Part shown: positions 16,297 to 26,146 of the stretch, piece after piece
Layout: each line of letters begins with the position of its first letter
How positions within the stretch are numbered: position 1 is the stretch's first letter
From: Nonomuraea spiralis
Lineage (GTDB): Bacteria; Actinomycetota; Actinomycetes; Streptosporangiales; Streptosporangiaceae
DNA length: 64,000 nucleotides
Direction: 5' to 3'
Assembly: GCF_014648435.1 (NCBI RefSeq)
Contig: NZ_BMRC01000009.1
Coordinates: 365,077-429,076, forward strand
Program-made: the position numbers and the translations under genes
Notes under the pieces: model-generated
Told to the model about the DNA's origin: nothing
The model's input: only the letters and a program-made list of their open reading frames with translations
Database searches by the model: none

Positions 16297-18677
16297 CATC
16301 CCTGCCCTCCCGGGCACAGGTCGTGATCATCGGTGGCGGCATCGCCGGTTGCAGCGTGGCCTACCACCTGGCCGAGCTGGGCTGGACCGACGTCGTGGTG
16401 CTCGAACAGGGCCGGCTGTCCTGCGGCACCACCTGGCACGCCGCCGGGCTCGTCGGCCAGCTGCGCGGCACCGAGAGCATGACCAGACTGATCAAGTACA
16501 GCACCGACCTGTACGCCCGGCTGGAGGCCGAGACCGGCTTCGGCACCGGCTGGAAGCAGTGCGGCAGCCTCAGCGTGGCCCGTACCCCCGAGCGCATGAC
16601 CCAGCTCAGGCGCACCGCGGCCGGCGCCAGGAACCACGGCGTCCAGGCCGAGGTCGTCAGCCCGCGCGAGGCCGGGGAGTTGTGGCCGGTCATGCGCACC
16701 GACGACCTGGTGGGCGGTGTGTGGCTGCCCGGCGACGGCAAGGCCGACCCGTCGGACCTCACCCAGGCGCTCGCGCGGGGCGCGCAGCGGCGCGGCGTGC
16801 AGGTGATCGAGCGGGTCCGCGTCACCGGCGTCACCGTACGCGACGGCGCCGTGCGCGGCGTGGACACCTCCGAGGGCCACATCGAGACCGAGGTGCTGGT
16901 CAACTGCGCGGGCCAGTGGGCCAAGGAGATCGGCAGGATGGCCGGCGCGACCGTCCCGCTGCACTCGGCCGAGCACTACTACGTCGTGACCGAGCGGATC
17001 CCCGGCGTCCGCCCCGACCTGCCCGTACTGCGCGACCCCGACGGGTACGCCTACTTCAAGGAGGAGGTCGGCGGCCTGGTCGTGGGCGGCTTCGAGCCGG
17101 ACGCCAAGCCGTGGGGCATGGACGGCATCCCCCACCCGTTCGAGTTCCAGCTCCTGGACGAGGACTGGGACCAGTTCGCGATCATCATGGAGAACGCGAT
17201 CCAGCGTGTCCCGGCCCTGGACAGCGCCGGGGTGCGGATGTTCTACAACGGGCCGGAGAGCTTCACGCCGGACAACATGTTCCTGCTGGGCGAGACACCC
17301 GAGGTACGCGGCCTCTTCGTCGGCGCCGGGTTCAACTCCGCCGGGATCGCCTCGGCGGGCGGCGCCGGCCGCGCGCTGGCCGAGTGGATCGTGAACGGCG
17401 CGCCGACCGGCGACCTGTGGCCCGCCGACGTCCGGCGCTTCGCCCGCTGGGCCGACAACGACACCTGGCTGCGCGACCGCGTCACCGAGACGCTGGGGCT
17501 GCACTACGCGATGTCCTGGCCGGACAGAGAGTTGCGGACGGCCCGGCCGCTGCGCCGCTCCCCGGTGCACCACCTGCTGGAACGGGCGGGCGCGTGCTTC
17601 GGGTCGAAGATGGGCTGGGAGCGGGTCAACTACTTCGGGCCCGCCACACCGCACACGTTCGGGCGGCCCGAGTGGCAGCCGTACGTGGACGCCGAGGTGG
17701 CGGCCTGCCGGAACGCGGCGGCGCTGTTCGACCAGACGGCCTTCTCCAAGTTCGTCCTCAAGGGCCCCGAGGCCATGGAGGCGCTGCAGTGGCTCTGCAC
17801 CGCCGACGTGGACGTCGAGGTCGGCCGCGTCGTCTACACCGGCCTGCTCAACGACCGGGGCGGCTACGAGTCGGACCTGACGGTGACCCGGGTGGCCGCC
17901 GACGAGTACCTGATCGTGACGGGCTCGGCCCAGACGACCAAGGACTTCGACCACATCTCCAAGGGCCTCGGCGACCGGCGGGCGGTCCTGGTGGATGTCA
18001 CCGGCGCGTACGCCGTCTTCGGGGTGATGGGCCCGTCCTCGCGGGCGATACTGCGGTCGGTGTCGAGGGCCGACTTCTCCGCCTTCGACTTCGGCACGTC
18101 CCGCCTGGTCGACCTCGGCCACGCCACCGTACGAGCCACCCGCGTCACCTACGTCGGCGAGCTGGGCTGGGAGCTGTACGTGCCCGCCGAGTTCGCCGTC
18201 ACCGTGCACGAGACCCTCATGGGCACCGGTGAGCTGACCCAGGCCGGCCACTACGCCATCGAGGCCATGCGCATCGAGAAGGGTTACCGCGCGTGGGGCC
18301 GCGAACTGGGCCCCGAGATCACCCCCGCCGCCGCCGGACTGCGTTTCACCTGCAAGAAGAGCGGCGGCTTCCGCGGCGCGCGGCACGCCCTGGAGACCCC
18401 GTCACGCAGGGTAGTCTCGATCGTGCTGGACGATCCCGCCGCACACCTGTGGGGCGGCGAGTCCCTGCTGTCCGACGGCGCCCCGGTGGGCTACGTCACC
18501 TCGGCCGCCCACAGCCCGACGCTCGGCAGGTCCGTGGCGCTCGGCCTGGTCACCGAGCTCTCACCGGAGGGCCGCACGCTGGAGAAGGTGGAGGTGGACG
18601 TGGCCGGCGACCTGTACTCTGCCCAGATCAGCCTCAAGGCGCCCTACGATCCCACCTCCGCGAGAGTGAAGGCATGA
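16293..18677 (+). CDS. FAD-dependent dehydrogenase with GcvT domain (dimethylglycine/sarcosine dehydrogenase-like)
   Basis: 794 residues from TTG 16293 (GAGGAG 6 nt upstream, overlapping the lysR stop). Residues 1 to about 420 form a DAO-type flavoprotein: G14-G-G-I-A-G19 dinucleotide motif and TTWHAAG, whose H49 matches the histidine that carries covalent FAD in dimethylglycine dehydrogenase. A middle DMGDH-type region follows. Residues about 440-794 form a GcvT/aminomethyltransferase-like folate-binding domain (ending YEIEAMRIEKGYRAWG-like and EVDVAGDLY segments). Family members oxidatively demethylate N-methyl amines and pass the one-carbon unit to tetrahydrofolate. The stop overlaps purU (ATGA). 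Natural substrate unknown. Confidence 0.86.
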   Translation: MTSLPSRAQVVIIGGGIAGCSVAYHLAELGWTDVVVLEQGRLSCGTTWHAAGLVGQLRGTESMTRLIKYSTDLYARLEAETGFGTGWKQCGSLSVARTPERMTQLRRTAAGARNHGVQAEVVSPREAGELWPVMRTDDLVGGVWLPGDGKADPSDLTQALARGAQRRGVQVIERVRVTGVTVRDGAVRGVDTSEGHIETEVLVNCAGQWAKEIGRMAGATVPLHSAEHYYVVTERIPGVRPDLPVLRDPDGYAYFKEEVGGLVVGGFEPDAKPWGMDGIPHPFEFQLLDEDWDQFAIIMENAIQRVPALDSAGVRMFYNGPESFTPDNMFLLGETPEVRGLFVGAGFNSAGIASAGGAGRALAEWIVNGAPTGDLWPADVRRFARWADNDTWLRDRVTETLGLHYAMSWPDRELRTARPLRRSPVHHLLERAGACFGSKMGWERVNYFGPATPHTFGRPEWQPYVDAEVAACRNAAALFDQTAFSKFVLKGPEAMEALQWLCTADVDVEVGRVVYTGLLNDRGGYESDLTVTRVAADEYLIVTGSAQTTKDFDHISKGLGDRRAVLVDVTGAYAVFGVMGPSSRAILRSVSRADFSAFDFGTSRLVDLGHATVRATRVTYVGELGWELYVPAEFAVTVHETLMGTGELTQAGHYAIEAMRIEKGYRAWGRELGPEITPAAAGLRFTCKKSGGFRGARHALETPSRRVVSIVLDDPAAHLWGGESLLSDGAPVGYVTSAAHSPTLGRSVALGLVTELSPEGRTLEKVEVDVAGDLYSAQISLKAPYDPTSARVKA

Positions 18678-19528
18678 GCAGCCACGCCGAGTACATCCTG
18701 ACCCTGTCCTGCCCCGACCGCCCCGGCGTGGTGGCCGCCGTCTCCGGCCTGCTCGCCGGGCACGGGTGCAACATCATCGAGAGCCAGCAGTTCGGCGACC
18801 GGGTCGCCCAGCGGTTCTTCATGCGCGTGCAGTTCTCCGGCCCCCTCGGCCACGACGAGCTGGGCGCCGCCTTCGCCGCCCTCGCCCCCGACTTCGCCAT
18901 GGAGTTCAGGCTGCGCGACGTGGCGCGGAAGCCGCGCGTGCTGATCATGGTCAGCCGGTTCGACCACTGCCTCAACGACCTGCTCTACCGAGTCAGGTCG
19001 AAGACCCTCGACATCGAGATCGTCGCGGTCGCCTCCAACCACCCCGACCTGCGCCCGCTCACCCAGTCCTACGGCATCGACTACCACCACCTGCCGATCA
19101 CGCCCGAGACCAAGCCCAGGCAGGAGGCCGAGGTGCTGGCGCTGGTCGAGCACTACCAGGTCGACCTGGTGGTGCTGGCCCGCTACATGCAGGTGCTCTC
19201 GGAGGACCTGTGCGAGAAGCTGGCCGGGCGGGCGATCAACATCCACCACTCGTTCCTGCCGTCGTTCAAGGGCGCCAAGCCGTACCACCAGGCCCACAAC
19301 CGGGGTGTCAAGCTGATCGGGGCGACCGCCCACTACGTGACCTCCGACCTCGACGAGGGGCCGATCATCGAGCAGGAGGTCGCCCGGGTCAACCACAGCC
19401 ACTCGCCCGACGACCTGGTGCGGATCGGCCGTGACGTGGAGTGTGTCGCGCTGGCCCGCGCGGTCCAGTGGCACGCCGAGCAGCGTGTCCTGCTCGACGG
19501 CCACAAGACCGTCGTCTTCCCCCGCTGA
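18674..19528 (+). CDS. purU: Formyltetrahydrofolate deformylase
   Basis: 284 residues. An N-terminal ACT domain (residues about 7-80, LTLSCPDRPGVVAAVSGLLAGHGCNI) precedes a formyltransferase-like catalytic domain with RVLIMVSRFDHCLNDLL, INIHHSFLPSFKGAKPYHQA and TAHYVTSDLDEGPIIEQ. It hydrolyses 10-formyl-THF to formate and THF. Start codon and upstream stop overlap (ATGA). In this operon it would recycle the folate loaded by the demethylating FAD/GcvT enzyme, instead of serving purine synthesis. Confidence 0.93.
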   Translation: MSSHAEYILTLSCPDRPGVVAAVSGLLAGHGCNIIESQQFGDRVAQRFFMRVQFSGPLGHDELGAAFAALAPDFAMEFRLRDVARKPRVLIMVSRFDHCLNDLLYRVRSKTLDIEIVAVASNHPDLRPLTQSYGIDYHHLPITPETKPRQEAEVLALVEHYQVDLVVLARYMQVLSEDLCEKLAGRAINIHHSFLPSFKGAKPYHQAHNRGVKLIGATAHYVTSDLDEGPIIEQEVARVNHSHSPDDLVRIGRDVECVALARAVQWHAEQRVLLDGHKTVVFPR

Positions 19529-19546
19529 CGGCCCGCCGGCCCGCGA

Positions 19547-19897
19547 CTACGGGCGATAGGTCCCGAAGAACCAGCGATTGCCCTCGGGGTCCTCGCACGC
19601 GTACTCGCGCGAGCCGTACGACTGGTCGGTGAGCTCCATGGTGATCACGGCCCCCGCGGCCCTGGCGCGATCGTGATGGGCGTCCACCTCGTCGACCGCG
19701 ATGTAGACGCCGGGCCCGCCCGGGTCGCCGCGGCCGATCATGATCAGGTCGTCCCCGACGAACAGCTCGGCGTGCTTGACGACGCCGTCGGCGTCCTTCG
19801 ACGACTCGTGCAGGCGGAACCCGAACGCCTCGGACAGGAAGTCGATCGCCGCCCGCGCGTCCTCGTAGCGGGCCAGTGCGTAGACAGTGCGTTTCAT
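19547..19897 (-). CDS. VOC family protein (glyoxalase/bleomycin-resistance fold)
   Basis: 116-residue single-unit VOC protein. It has ARYEDARAAIDFLSEAFGF at the start and YACEDPEGNRWFFGTY at the end, the usual beta-alpha-beta-beta-beta pattern. The start ATG overlaps the stop of the upstream AraC gene by 4 nt (ATGA), so the two are co-expressed. Catalytic function is unknown; many such proteins bind or sequester small molecules. Confidence 0.87.
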   Translation of the reverse strand: MKRTVYALARYEDARAAIDFLSEAFGFRLHESSKDADGVVKHAELFVGDDLIMIGRGDPGGPGVYIAVDEVDAHHDRARAAGAVITMELTDQSYGSREYACEDPEGNRWFFGTYRP

Positions 19898-20694
19898 GGG
19901 TTCAGGATGCCCGCGGGGTCGCCCGCGGGTCTTGGACGAATCTGACCGGGCGTGGCGCCACCGAGCGCCCGGAACTCCCGGTTCATGTGGGCCTGGTCGT
20001 AGAAGCCGCATTCGGCCGCGACCGCGGCGATCGACCGGCCCGAACGCAGCAACCCCGCCGCGCGGCCGAACCTGATCACCCGGGCCGCCGCCTTCGGGGG
20101 CAGCCCGACCTGGTCGTGGAAGCGCGCCACGAGATGGCGGTGGCTCCAGCCCAGCGACTCGGCCAGCGACGACACGGCGAGCCGCCCGCCCGACTCCAGC
20201 AGCCGCGCCCACGCCCACGGCAGCTCGGGCCCCACCTCGGGCCCGGCGAGGATGCGCCGGGTCAGCAGCCGGTCGGTCAGGGCCAGCCGCTCCCGCCAGG
20301 ACGGCGTCGCGGCCAGCCGGTCGAGCAACTCCCCGGCCCACGGCCCGAGCACCGCCTCCACGGCGATCACCCGGTTCGTCAGGTGCCGCATCGGCAACGC
20401 GTGCAGCCGCCGCGCCCCGAACGGCGTGAGCACCACCTCCACGCCCTCGCACGGCCCGGTGACGCGGGTGAGCGTGGACCGGTCGGAGAGCCCGCCCGTG
20501 AACGCCCTGACCCGTTCCCCGCCCGCCTCCATGGGCGCGCCGACGCCCAGGATGAGCACCGCGCCGGGCATCGCCGCCTCGGTGCGCGTGACGGGCGCGG
20601 GATAGTGCTCGCTGTACGCGCACAACCTCGTGACGTACGGCCGCAGCGCAGCGCTGGGGACGGCCTCCACCATGACCGGCCCCGGCGCGCTCAT
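19894..20694 (-). CDS. AraC family transcriptional regulator
   Basis: 266 residues. The C-terminal AraC/XylS DNA-binding domain is seen at about residues 165-255: SSLAESLGWSHRHLVARFHDQVGLPPKAAARVIRF for the first HTH and IAAVAAECGFYDQAHMNREFRALGGATPGQIR for the second. The N-terminal part (AVLILGVGAPME, VEVVLTPFGARRLHAL) resembles the DUF6597-type sensor region. Overlaps the VOC gene and follows the peptidase gene by 10 nt, suggesting one transcript from 22762 leftwards. Confidence 0.9.
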   Translation of the reverse strand: MSAPGPVMVEAVPSAALRPYVTRLCAYSEHYPAPVTRTEAAMPGAVLILGVGAPMEAGGERVRAFTGGLSDRSTLTRVTGPCEGVEVVLTPFGARRLHALPMRHLTNRVIAVEAVLGPWAGELLDRLAATPSWRERLALTDRLLTRRILAGPEVGPELPWAWARLLESGGRLAVSSLAESLGWSHRHLVARFHDQVGLPPKAAARVIRFGRAAGLLRSGRSIAAVAAECGFYDQAHMNREFRALGGATPGQIRPRPAGDPAGILNP

Positions 20695-20704
20695 GCCATC
20701 GACA

Positions 20705-22762
<2,058 letters not shown>

Positions 22763-22927
22763 GCCAGGAACCCTACTGCCAAGGTGGGGGCGTAAAGCGC
22801 TGGTGAAGCGGGCATAAAACGTAACGTGTGTCCCTCTGGTCATTCCGGCTTGAAGATTATGGGGTGGCGGGGACGCTCCGGCTAACGCCAGACTTGGTGA
22901 CAGGACGGTGCCGTGGTGACCATCCGC

Positions 22928-23011
22928 TGGACCGTCCGGCGGAGGTCCATGTGACGGAAGCACCAGTGCCCCAGGAGGGCCCGACAGGCGGGACATGCCG
23001 CGGCATGTCCC
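22928..23011 (+). promoter_or_regulatory. Structured leader of the HNH gene (two hairpins)
   Basis: A hairpin at 22928-22949 pairs TGGACC with GGTCCA and TCCG with CGGA inside it. At 22990-23011 an uninterrupted 22-bp palindrome has the arms GGGACATGCCG and CGGCATGTCCC. The second ends 31 nt before the ATG at 23043. Together they suggest a structured 5' leader (attenuator or RNA switch) or a dimeric operator. I could not match it to a known RNA class by eye. Confidence 0.5.
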
Positions 23012-23042
23012 CTTTGATACGCGCGCAGCAGGGAGAGGCTCG

Positions 23043-23552
23043 ATGACGCGCCAAGTCCTGCTGCTCAACGCCACCTACGAGCCGCTCACCACCCTCTCGC
23101 TCCACCGGGCCATCGTGCTCGTGCTGCGGGAGAAGGCCGACGTCGTGCACCGCGACGGGCGGGGCGCCCAGCTCCGCTCGGCGAGCTGCACCCTCGACGT
23201 GCCCTCGGTGATCCGGCTCCGCAGATACGTCCGCATCCCCTACCGATCTCGCATCCCGCTGACCAGGGCCGCCCTCATGCGACGCGACGACTATCGCTGC
23301 GCCTACTGCGGGCTGCGGGCCGAGACCATCGACCACGTCATCCCGAGGTCGCGCGGCGGCACCCACACGTGGGAGAACTGCGTCGCCTCGTGCACGACCT
23401 GCAACCACCGCAAGGCCGACAAATACCTGGAGGAGCTGGGCTGGACGCTGCGCGTCAGCCCGGCGGTGCCGAGGGGCGCCCACTGGCGGCTCATCGGCGC
23501 CTCGCTGGTGGGCGATCCTCAATGGGCGCCCTACCTGGAGGCGGCGGCCTGA
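23043..23552 (+). CDS. HNH endonuclease family protein
   Basis: 169 residues, starting MTRQVLLLNATYEPL, the usual N-terminus of this actinobacterial HNH family, with GGGAGAGG upstream. Zinc-binding pairs C86-x-x-C89 and C117-x-x-C120 flank the HNH motif: D97-H98, N112 and the terminal NHRKAD at 121-126. Such proteins nick or cut DNA, but the cellular role of this conserved chromosomal group is not known; no restriction or phage partner is nearby. The unusual palindromic leader suggests tight control. Confidence 0.87.
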   Translation: MTRQVLLLNATYEPLTTLSLHRAIVLVLREKADVVHRDGRGAQLRSASCTLDVPSVIRLRRYVRIPYRSRIPLTRAALMRRDDYRCAYCGLRAETIDHVIPRSRGGTHTWENCVASCTTCNHRKADKYLEELGWTLRVSPAVPRGAHWRLIGASLVGDPQWAPYLEAAA

Positions 23553-23586
23553 ACGCCTTTGAAGCCGGAGGCCGCGGCCTGTCACC

Positions 23587-24423
23587 ATGACGGGTATGTG
23601 GACCTTCACCTCTGATCCGGAGGAATTCGCCGAGGTCGCCGAGCCGTTCCTGCTCGGCGACCCGGTCGGCAACACGGTCCCGCTGACCGTCCTCGCCGAG
23701 CTGCGCGCAGGCCGGCCCGCCAAAGACGCCTTCTTCGCCTGGTGGAGCGCCGGCGGCCGGGTGTGCGGCGCCGCCTTCCGTACCCCGCCCGCCCCCGTGG
23801 CCCTCACCCGCATGCCCGCCGAGGCCGTCGCCCCGCTGGTCGAGGCGCTGAACGGCGACCTGCCCCGGGTGGTGGGGCCGGTGGAGGTGACGTCCGAGGT
23901 GGTAGAACTGCTCGGGGAGCCCTCCCGGGTGGTGTCCGAACGGCTCTACCGCCTCGGCGCGCTCGCCGTCCCCTCGGTGCCCGGCCGCGGCCGGCTCGCC
24001 GGGCCCGGCGACTTCCCGCTGATGGTGAGCTGGTACCAGGCGTTCGGGGACGAGGTCGGCCTCGGCGAGGCGCACGACGTCGCCGAGCGGGTCGCCCAGC
24101 GGGTGGCCGGGCGCGAGCTGTTCGTCTGGGAAGCCGGCGGAGCGCCGGTCTCGCTGGCCGGGCTGGGCCACGCCGCCGGCGGGGTGTGCCGCGTCGGCCC
24201 GGTCTACACGCCCCCGTCGTGCCGCAGGAAGGGCTACGGCGCCGCCGTCACCGCGTACGCCAGCGGGGTGGGCCTGGCCGAGCGGTGCGACCAGGTCGTG
24301 CTCTTCACCGACCTGGACAACCCGACGAGCAACGCCGTCTACCGTTCGATCGGCTACGTGCCCGTCTCCGACCATGCGCACCTGGCCTACGACGGCTCCC
24401 GCCGACCGCCCGCCGCGGGTTAG
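23587..24423 (+). CDS. GNAT family N-acetyltransferase
   Basis: 278 residues. The acetyl-CoA-binding motif A is RVGPVYTPPSCRRKGYGAAVTAYAS near residue 200 (R/Q-x-x-G-x-G/A), followed by LFTDLDNPTSNAVYRSIGY (motif B). The N-terminal 150 residues are a degenerate GNAT-like half, as in tandem GNAT proteins. ATG 23587 or the in-frame ATG three codons later could be used. Substrate unknown. Its stop codon is part of the next gene's -10 box. Confidence 0.88.
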   Translation: MTGMWTFTSDPEEFAEVAEPFLLGDPVGNTVPLTVLAELRAGRPAKDAFFAWWSAGGRVCGAAFRTPPAPVALTRMPAEAVAPLVEALNGDLPRVVGPVEVTSEVVELLGEPSRVVSERLYRLGALAVPSVPGRGRLAGPGDFPLMVSWYQAFGDEVGLGEAHDVAERVAQRVAGRELFVWEAGGAPVSLAGLGHAAGGVCRVGPVYTPPSCRRKGYGAAVTAYASGVGLAERCDQVVLFTDLDNPTSNAVYRSIGYVPVSDHAHLAYDGSRRPPAAG

Positions 24424-24426
24424 GCT
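24421..24426 (+). promoter_or_regulatory. -10 box of leaderless fmdB-like gene
   Basis: TAGGCT starts at the stop codon of the GNAT gene and ends 7 nt before ATG 24434. Confidence 0.45.
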
Positions 24427-24433
24427 TGTCGGC

Positions 24434-24649
24434 ATGCCGCGTTACGACTTCCGCTGCCGCGCCTGCGGCTCCACGTTCGAGGTCTCCCGTCCCATGTCGG
24501 CCTCAGACGACCCGGCGACCTGCCCGGATGGCCATGGCGACACGGTCAAGCTGCTGTCCACGGTCTCCGTGACCGGTGGCGCCGCCGCTCCCCGCGCGAC
24601 CGGTGGTGGCGGCGGGGGCTGCTGCGGCGGCGGTTGCTGCTCGTCCTGA
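24434..24649 (+). CDS. FmdB-type small zinc ribbon protein
   Basis: 71 residues. MPRYDFRCRACGSTFEV is the standard FmdB N-terminus with the first CxxC; the second metal site is CPDGHG rather than the usual CPxCG, so one ligand may be His. The tail is Gly/Cys rich and ends GGCCSS, as in actinobacterial homologues. Function is unknown; possibly zinc-dependent nucleic-acid or regulator binding. All but the first third of the gene overlaps, on the opposite strand, the 3' end of the beta-lactamase-like gene (147 nt). Confidence 0.85.
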   Translation: MPRYDFRCRACGSTFEVSRPMSASDDPATCPDGHGDTVKLLSTVSVTGGAAAPRATGGGGGGCCGGGCCSS

Positions 24650-25510
24650 CCGCCGGGCGCGGGTGAGCACCTCCACCGCGGCCCGCGCCGCCTCCTCCAC
24701 GGTCGTCACGCCCGTGCTCAGGTCCGGGCTGCGCTCCGACAGCACGGCGATCAGCAGTTCGTGCCCGTTCAGCACGATCCGGCCCACGCTGTTGGCCGTC
24801 CACCGACCGCCGTGCGCCCCGACGGGCAGCCAGCCGTCCTTGAGCGCGACCTCGCCGCCGGCGGCGCTGACGCCCCACGCCTGCTCCTCCTTCACCGACG
24901 ACATGAGCCCGAGGGCCCAGCGGCGGCTCGCGGACGACACCGGCCCGGCGGGGTCGGTGAGCTTCTCCAGCACCTTCACCTGGTCCGACGGGTGGCTGAG
25001 GGTCATTCCCCACGACAGGCCCGATCCCGGCTCGGTGTGCCACACGTCCAGGCCCTGGAGGACGCGGGTGAGCCCGTACTGGCCGCCGACGGTCATGTAG
25101 AGCTCGTGCGCGCTCTCGTTGTCGCTCTCGCGGATCATCCGGGAGGCGAGCCTGCGTTCGTACGCGCTGAGCCGCCGGTGCTCGCTCTGCCTGAGCAGCA
25201 GCAACGCCAGCAGGATGTCCACCTTGGCCACGCTGGCCAGCACGAATGGCCTGCCCTCGCCGTAGGCGTACCGCACGCCGGTCGTGCGGTCGTACACCGC
25301 GAGGGCCGCCCGCCCCGGACGGCCGCGCAGGCGGCGCTCCAGCGCCCGGTCGAGCGCCCGCCGCGTGGCCGGCAGCAGGCTGTCCACGGTCATCGCCCTG
25401 GCCTCCCGGTGCGCCACGACCGGGCGTGAGGCCACGGGCACGGCCGCCGAGCAGGCGGACACGACGACGGGCAGCAGGGCGGCGATGAGCGAGATCCCCC
25501 GGACGCGCAT
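24503..25510 (-). CDS. Class A beta-lactamase-like lipoprotein
   Basis: 335 residues from ATG 25510. A lipoprotein signal with lipobox VVSAC puts the lipidated cysteine at C20. The serine-hydrolase motifs are S93-V-A-K96, S129-D-N131 and K224-D-G226 (KTG-like with Asp in place of Thr/Ser), the order of class A beta-lactamases. The KDG variant and lack of an obvious Omega-loop E-x-x-L-N make true beta-lactamase activity uncertain. The last 50 residues are Ala/Gly/Arg rich and lie antisense to fmdB; they may be a drifted extension. Confidence 0.82.
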   Translation of the reverse strand: MRVRGISLIAALLPVVVSACSAAVPVASRPVVAHREARAMTVDSLLPATRRALDRALERRLRGRPGRAALAVYDRTTGVRYAYGEGRPFVLASVAKVDILLALLLLRQSEHRRLSAYERRLASRMIRESDNESAHELYMTVGGQYGLTRVLQGLDVWHTEPGSGLSWGMTLSHPSDQVKVLEKLTDPAGPVSSASRRWALGLMSSVKEEQAWGVSAAGGEVALKDGWLPVGAHGGRWTANSVGRIVLNGHELLIAVLSERSPDLSTGVTTVEEAARAAVEVLTRARRSGRAATAAAAAPAATTGRAGSGGATGHGDRGQQLDRVAMAIRAGRRVV

Positions 25511-25573
25511 GTGCGCGAGCCTGTCACGCCCCGCACCAACGCCCGGGGGCCCGAGGGTCAAGCTTCCGGCAGC

Positions 25574-26071
25574 TTATGCCGCCCTGGAACGCCGGCGGCG
25601 GCGCTGGAACGGCAGGAACCGGTCGGCGAGGTGCGGCCGCGACGGGGTCAGCGTGGGCTCGACCGCGATGATCCGGTCGAACCTGAACGCCCTGATGCCC
25701 CGGCGCAGCCTGCACACGCCGACCAGGTACCAGAACTCGCGGTGGACCAGGCAGGTCACCGGCTCGACGTCGCGGGAGGTGACGGTCCCCGAGGCGTCGC
25801 GGTAGTGGAGACGGATCATGAGACGGCTGGTGATGGCGTCGGCGATGAGCCTGGCCCGGGAGGCGACGTCCACGGGCAGCGGCTCGGTCAGCGTCGCGAG
25901 CGTGGTCGCGATGACGTCGTCGTCGAGCTCCAGGTGTTCGAGCGCGTGTTGCAGGGCACGCCGTGCGGTGACGGCCTGCGGGCCCGCCCCGAGGTGGGCG
26001 AGGGAGAGGGCGATGGCGGCGATCTCGGCGGTCGTCAGCGGGCGAGTCTCGTCCTTCACGACTGTCGTCAT
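25574..26071 (-). CDS. WYL-domain protein without an HTH
   Basis: 165 residues. Residues about 75-150 form a WYL domain (IRLHYRDASGTVTSRDVEPV, HREFWYLVGVCRLRRGIRAFRFDRI). Preceding residues match the linker helices of HTH-WYL regulators (LTTAEIAAIALSLAHL), but the DNA-binding HTH that normally occupies the first 60-70 residues is missing. It could be a ligand-sensing fragment or one that partners with another protein. A 12-bp palindrome lies upstream. Confidence 0.8.
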   Translation of the reverse strand: MTTVVKDETRPLTTAEIAAIALSLAHLGAGPQAVTARRALQHALEHLELDDDVIATTLATLTEPLPVDVASRARLIADAITSRLMIRLHYRDASGTVTSRDVEPVTCLVHREFWYLVGVCRLRRGIRAFRFDRIIAVEPTLTPSRPHLADRFLPFQRRRRRSRAA

Positions 26072-26099
26072 ACCCCAAGAATAGGGACGACCACCGACA

Positions 26100-26111
26100 A
26101 TTTTCGAAAAT
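26100..26111. promoter_or_regulatory. AT-rich palindrome ATTTTCGAAAAT
   Basis: Perfect 12-bp palindrome in the 75-nt gap between the WYL gene and ilvD, in an otherwise very GC-rich context, 29 nt upstream of the WYL start. Candidate operator. Confidence 0.45.
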
Positions 26112-26146
26112 CTGTGCGGTGGACCGAGGGTCCACCCGCACACTAA

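Noticed and set aside
22928..23011. HEARO-type RNA upstream of the HNH gene
   Set aside because: HEARO elements embed HNH/IS605-like genes and have a different conserved secondary structure; only two simple hairpins are seen here and no transposase-like features. Kept as an unclassified structured leader.
24503..25510. Functional resistance beta-lactamase
   Set aside because: The KTG motif is KDG and no clear Omega-loop glutamate motif was seen; a generic class A-like lipoprotein is as far as the sequence supports.
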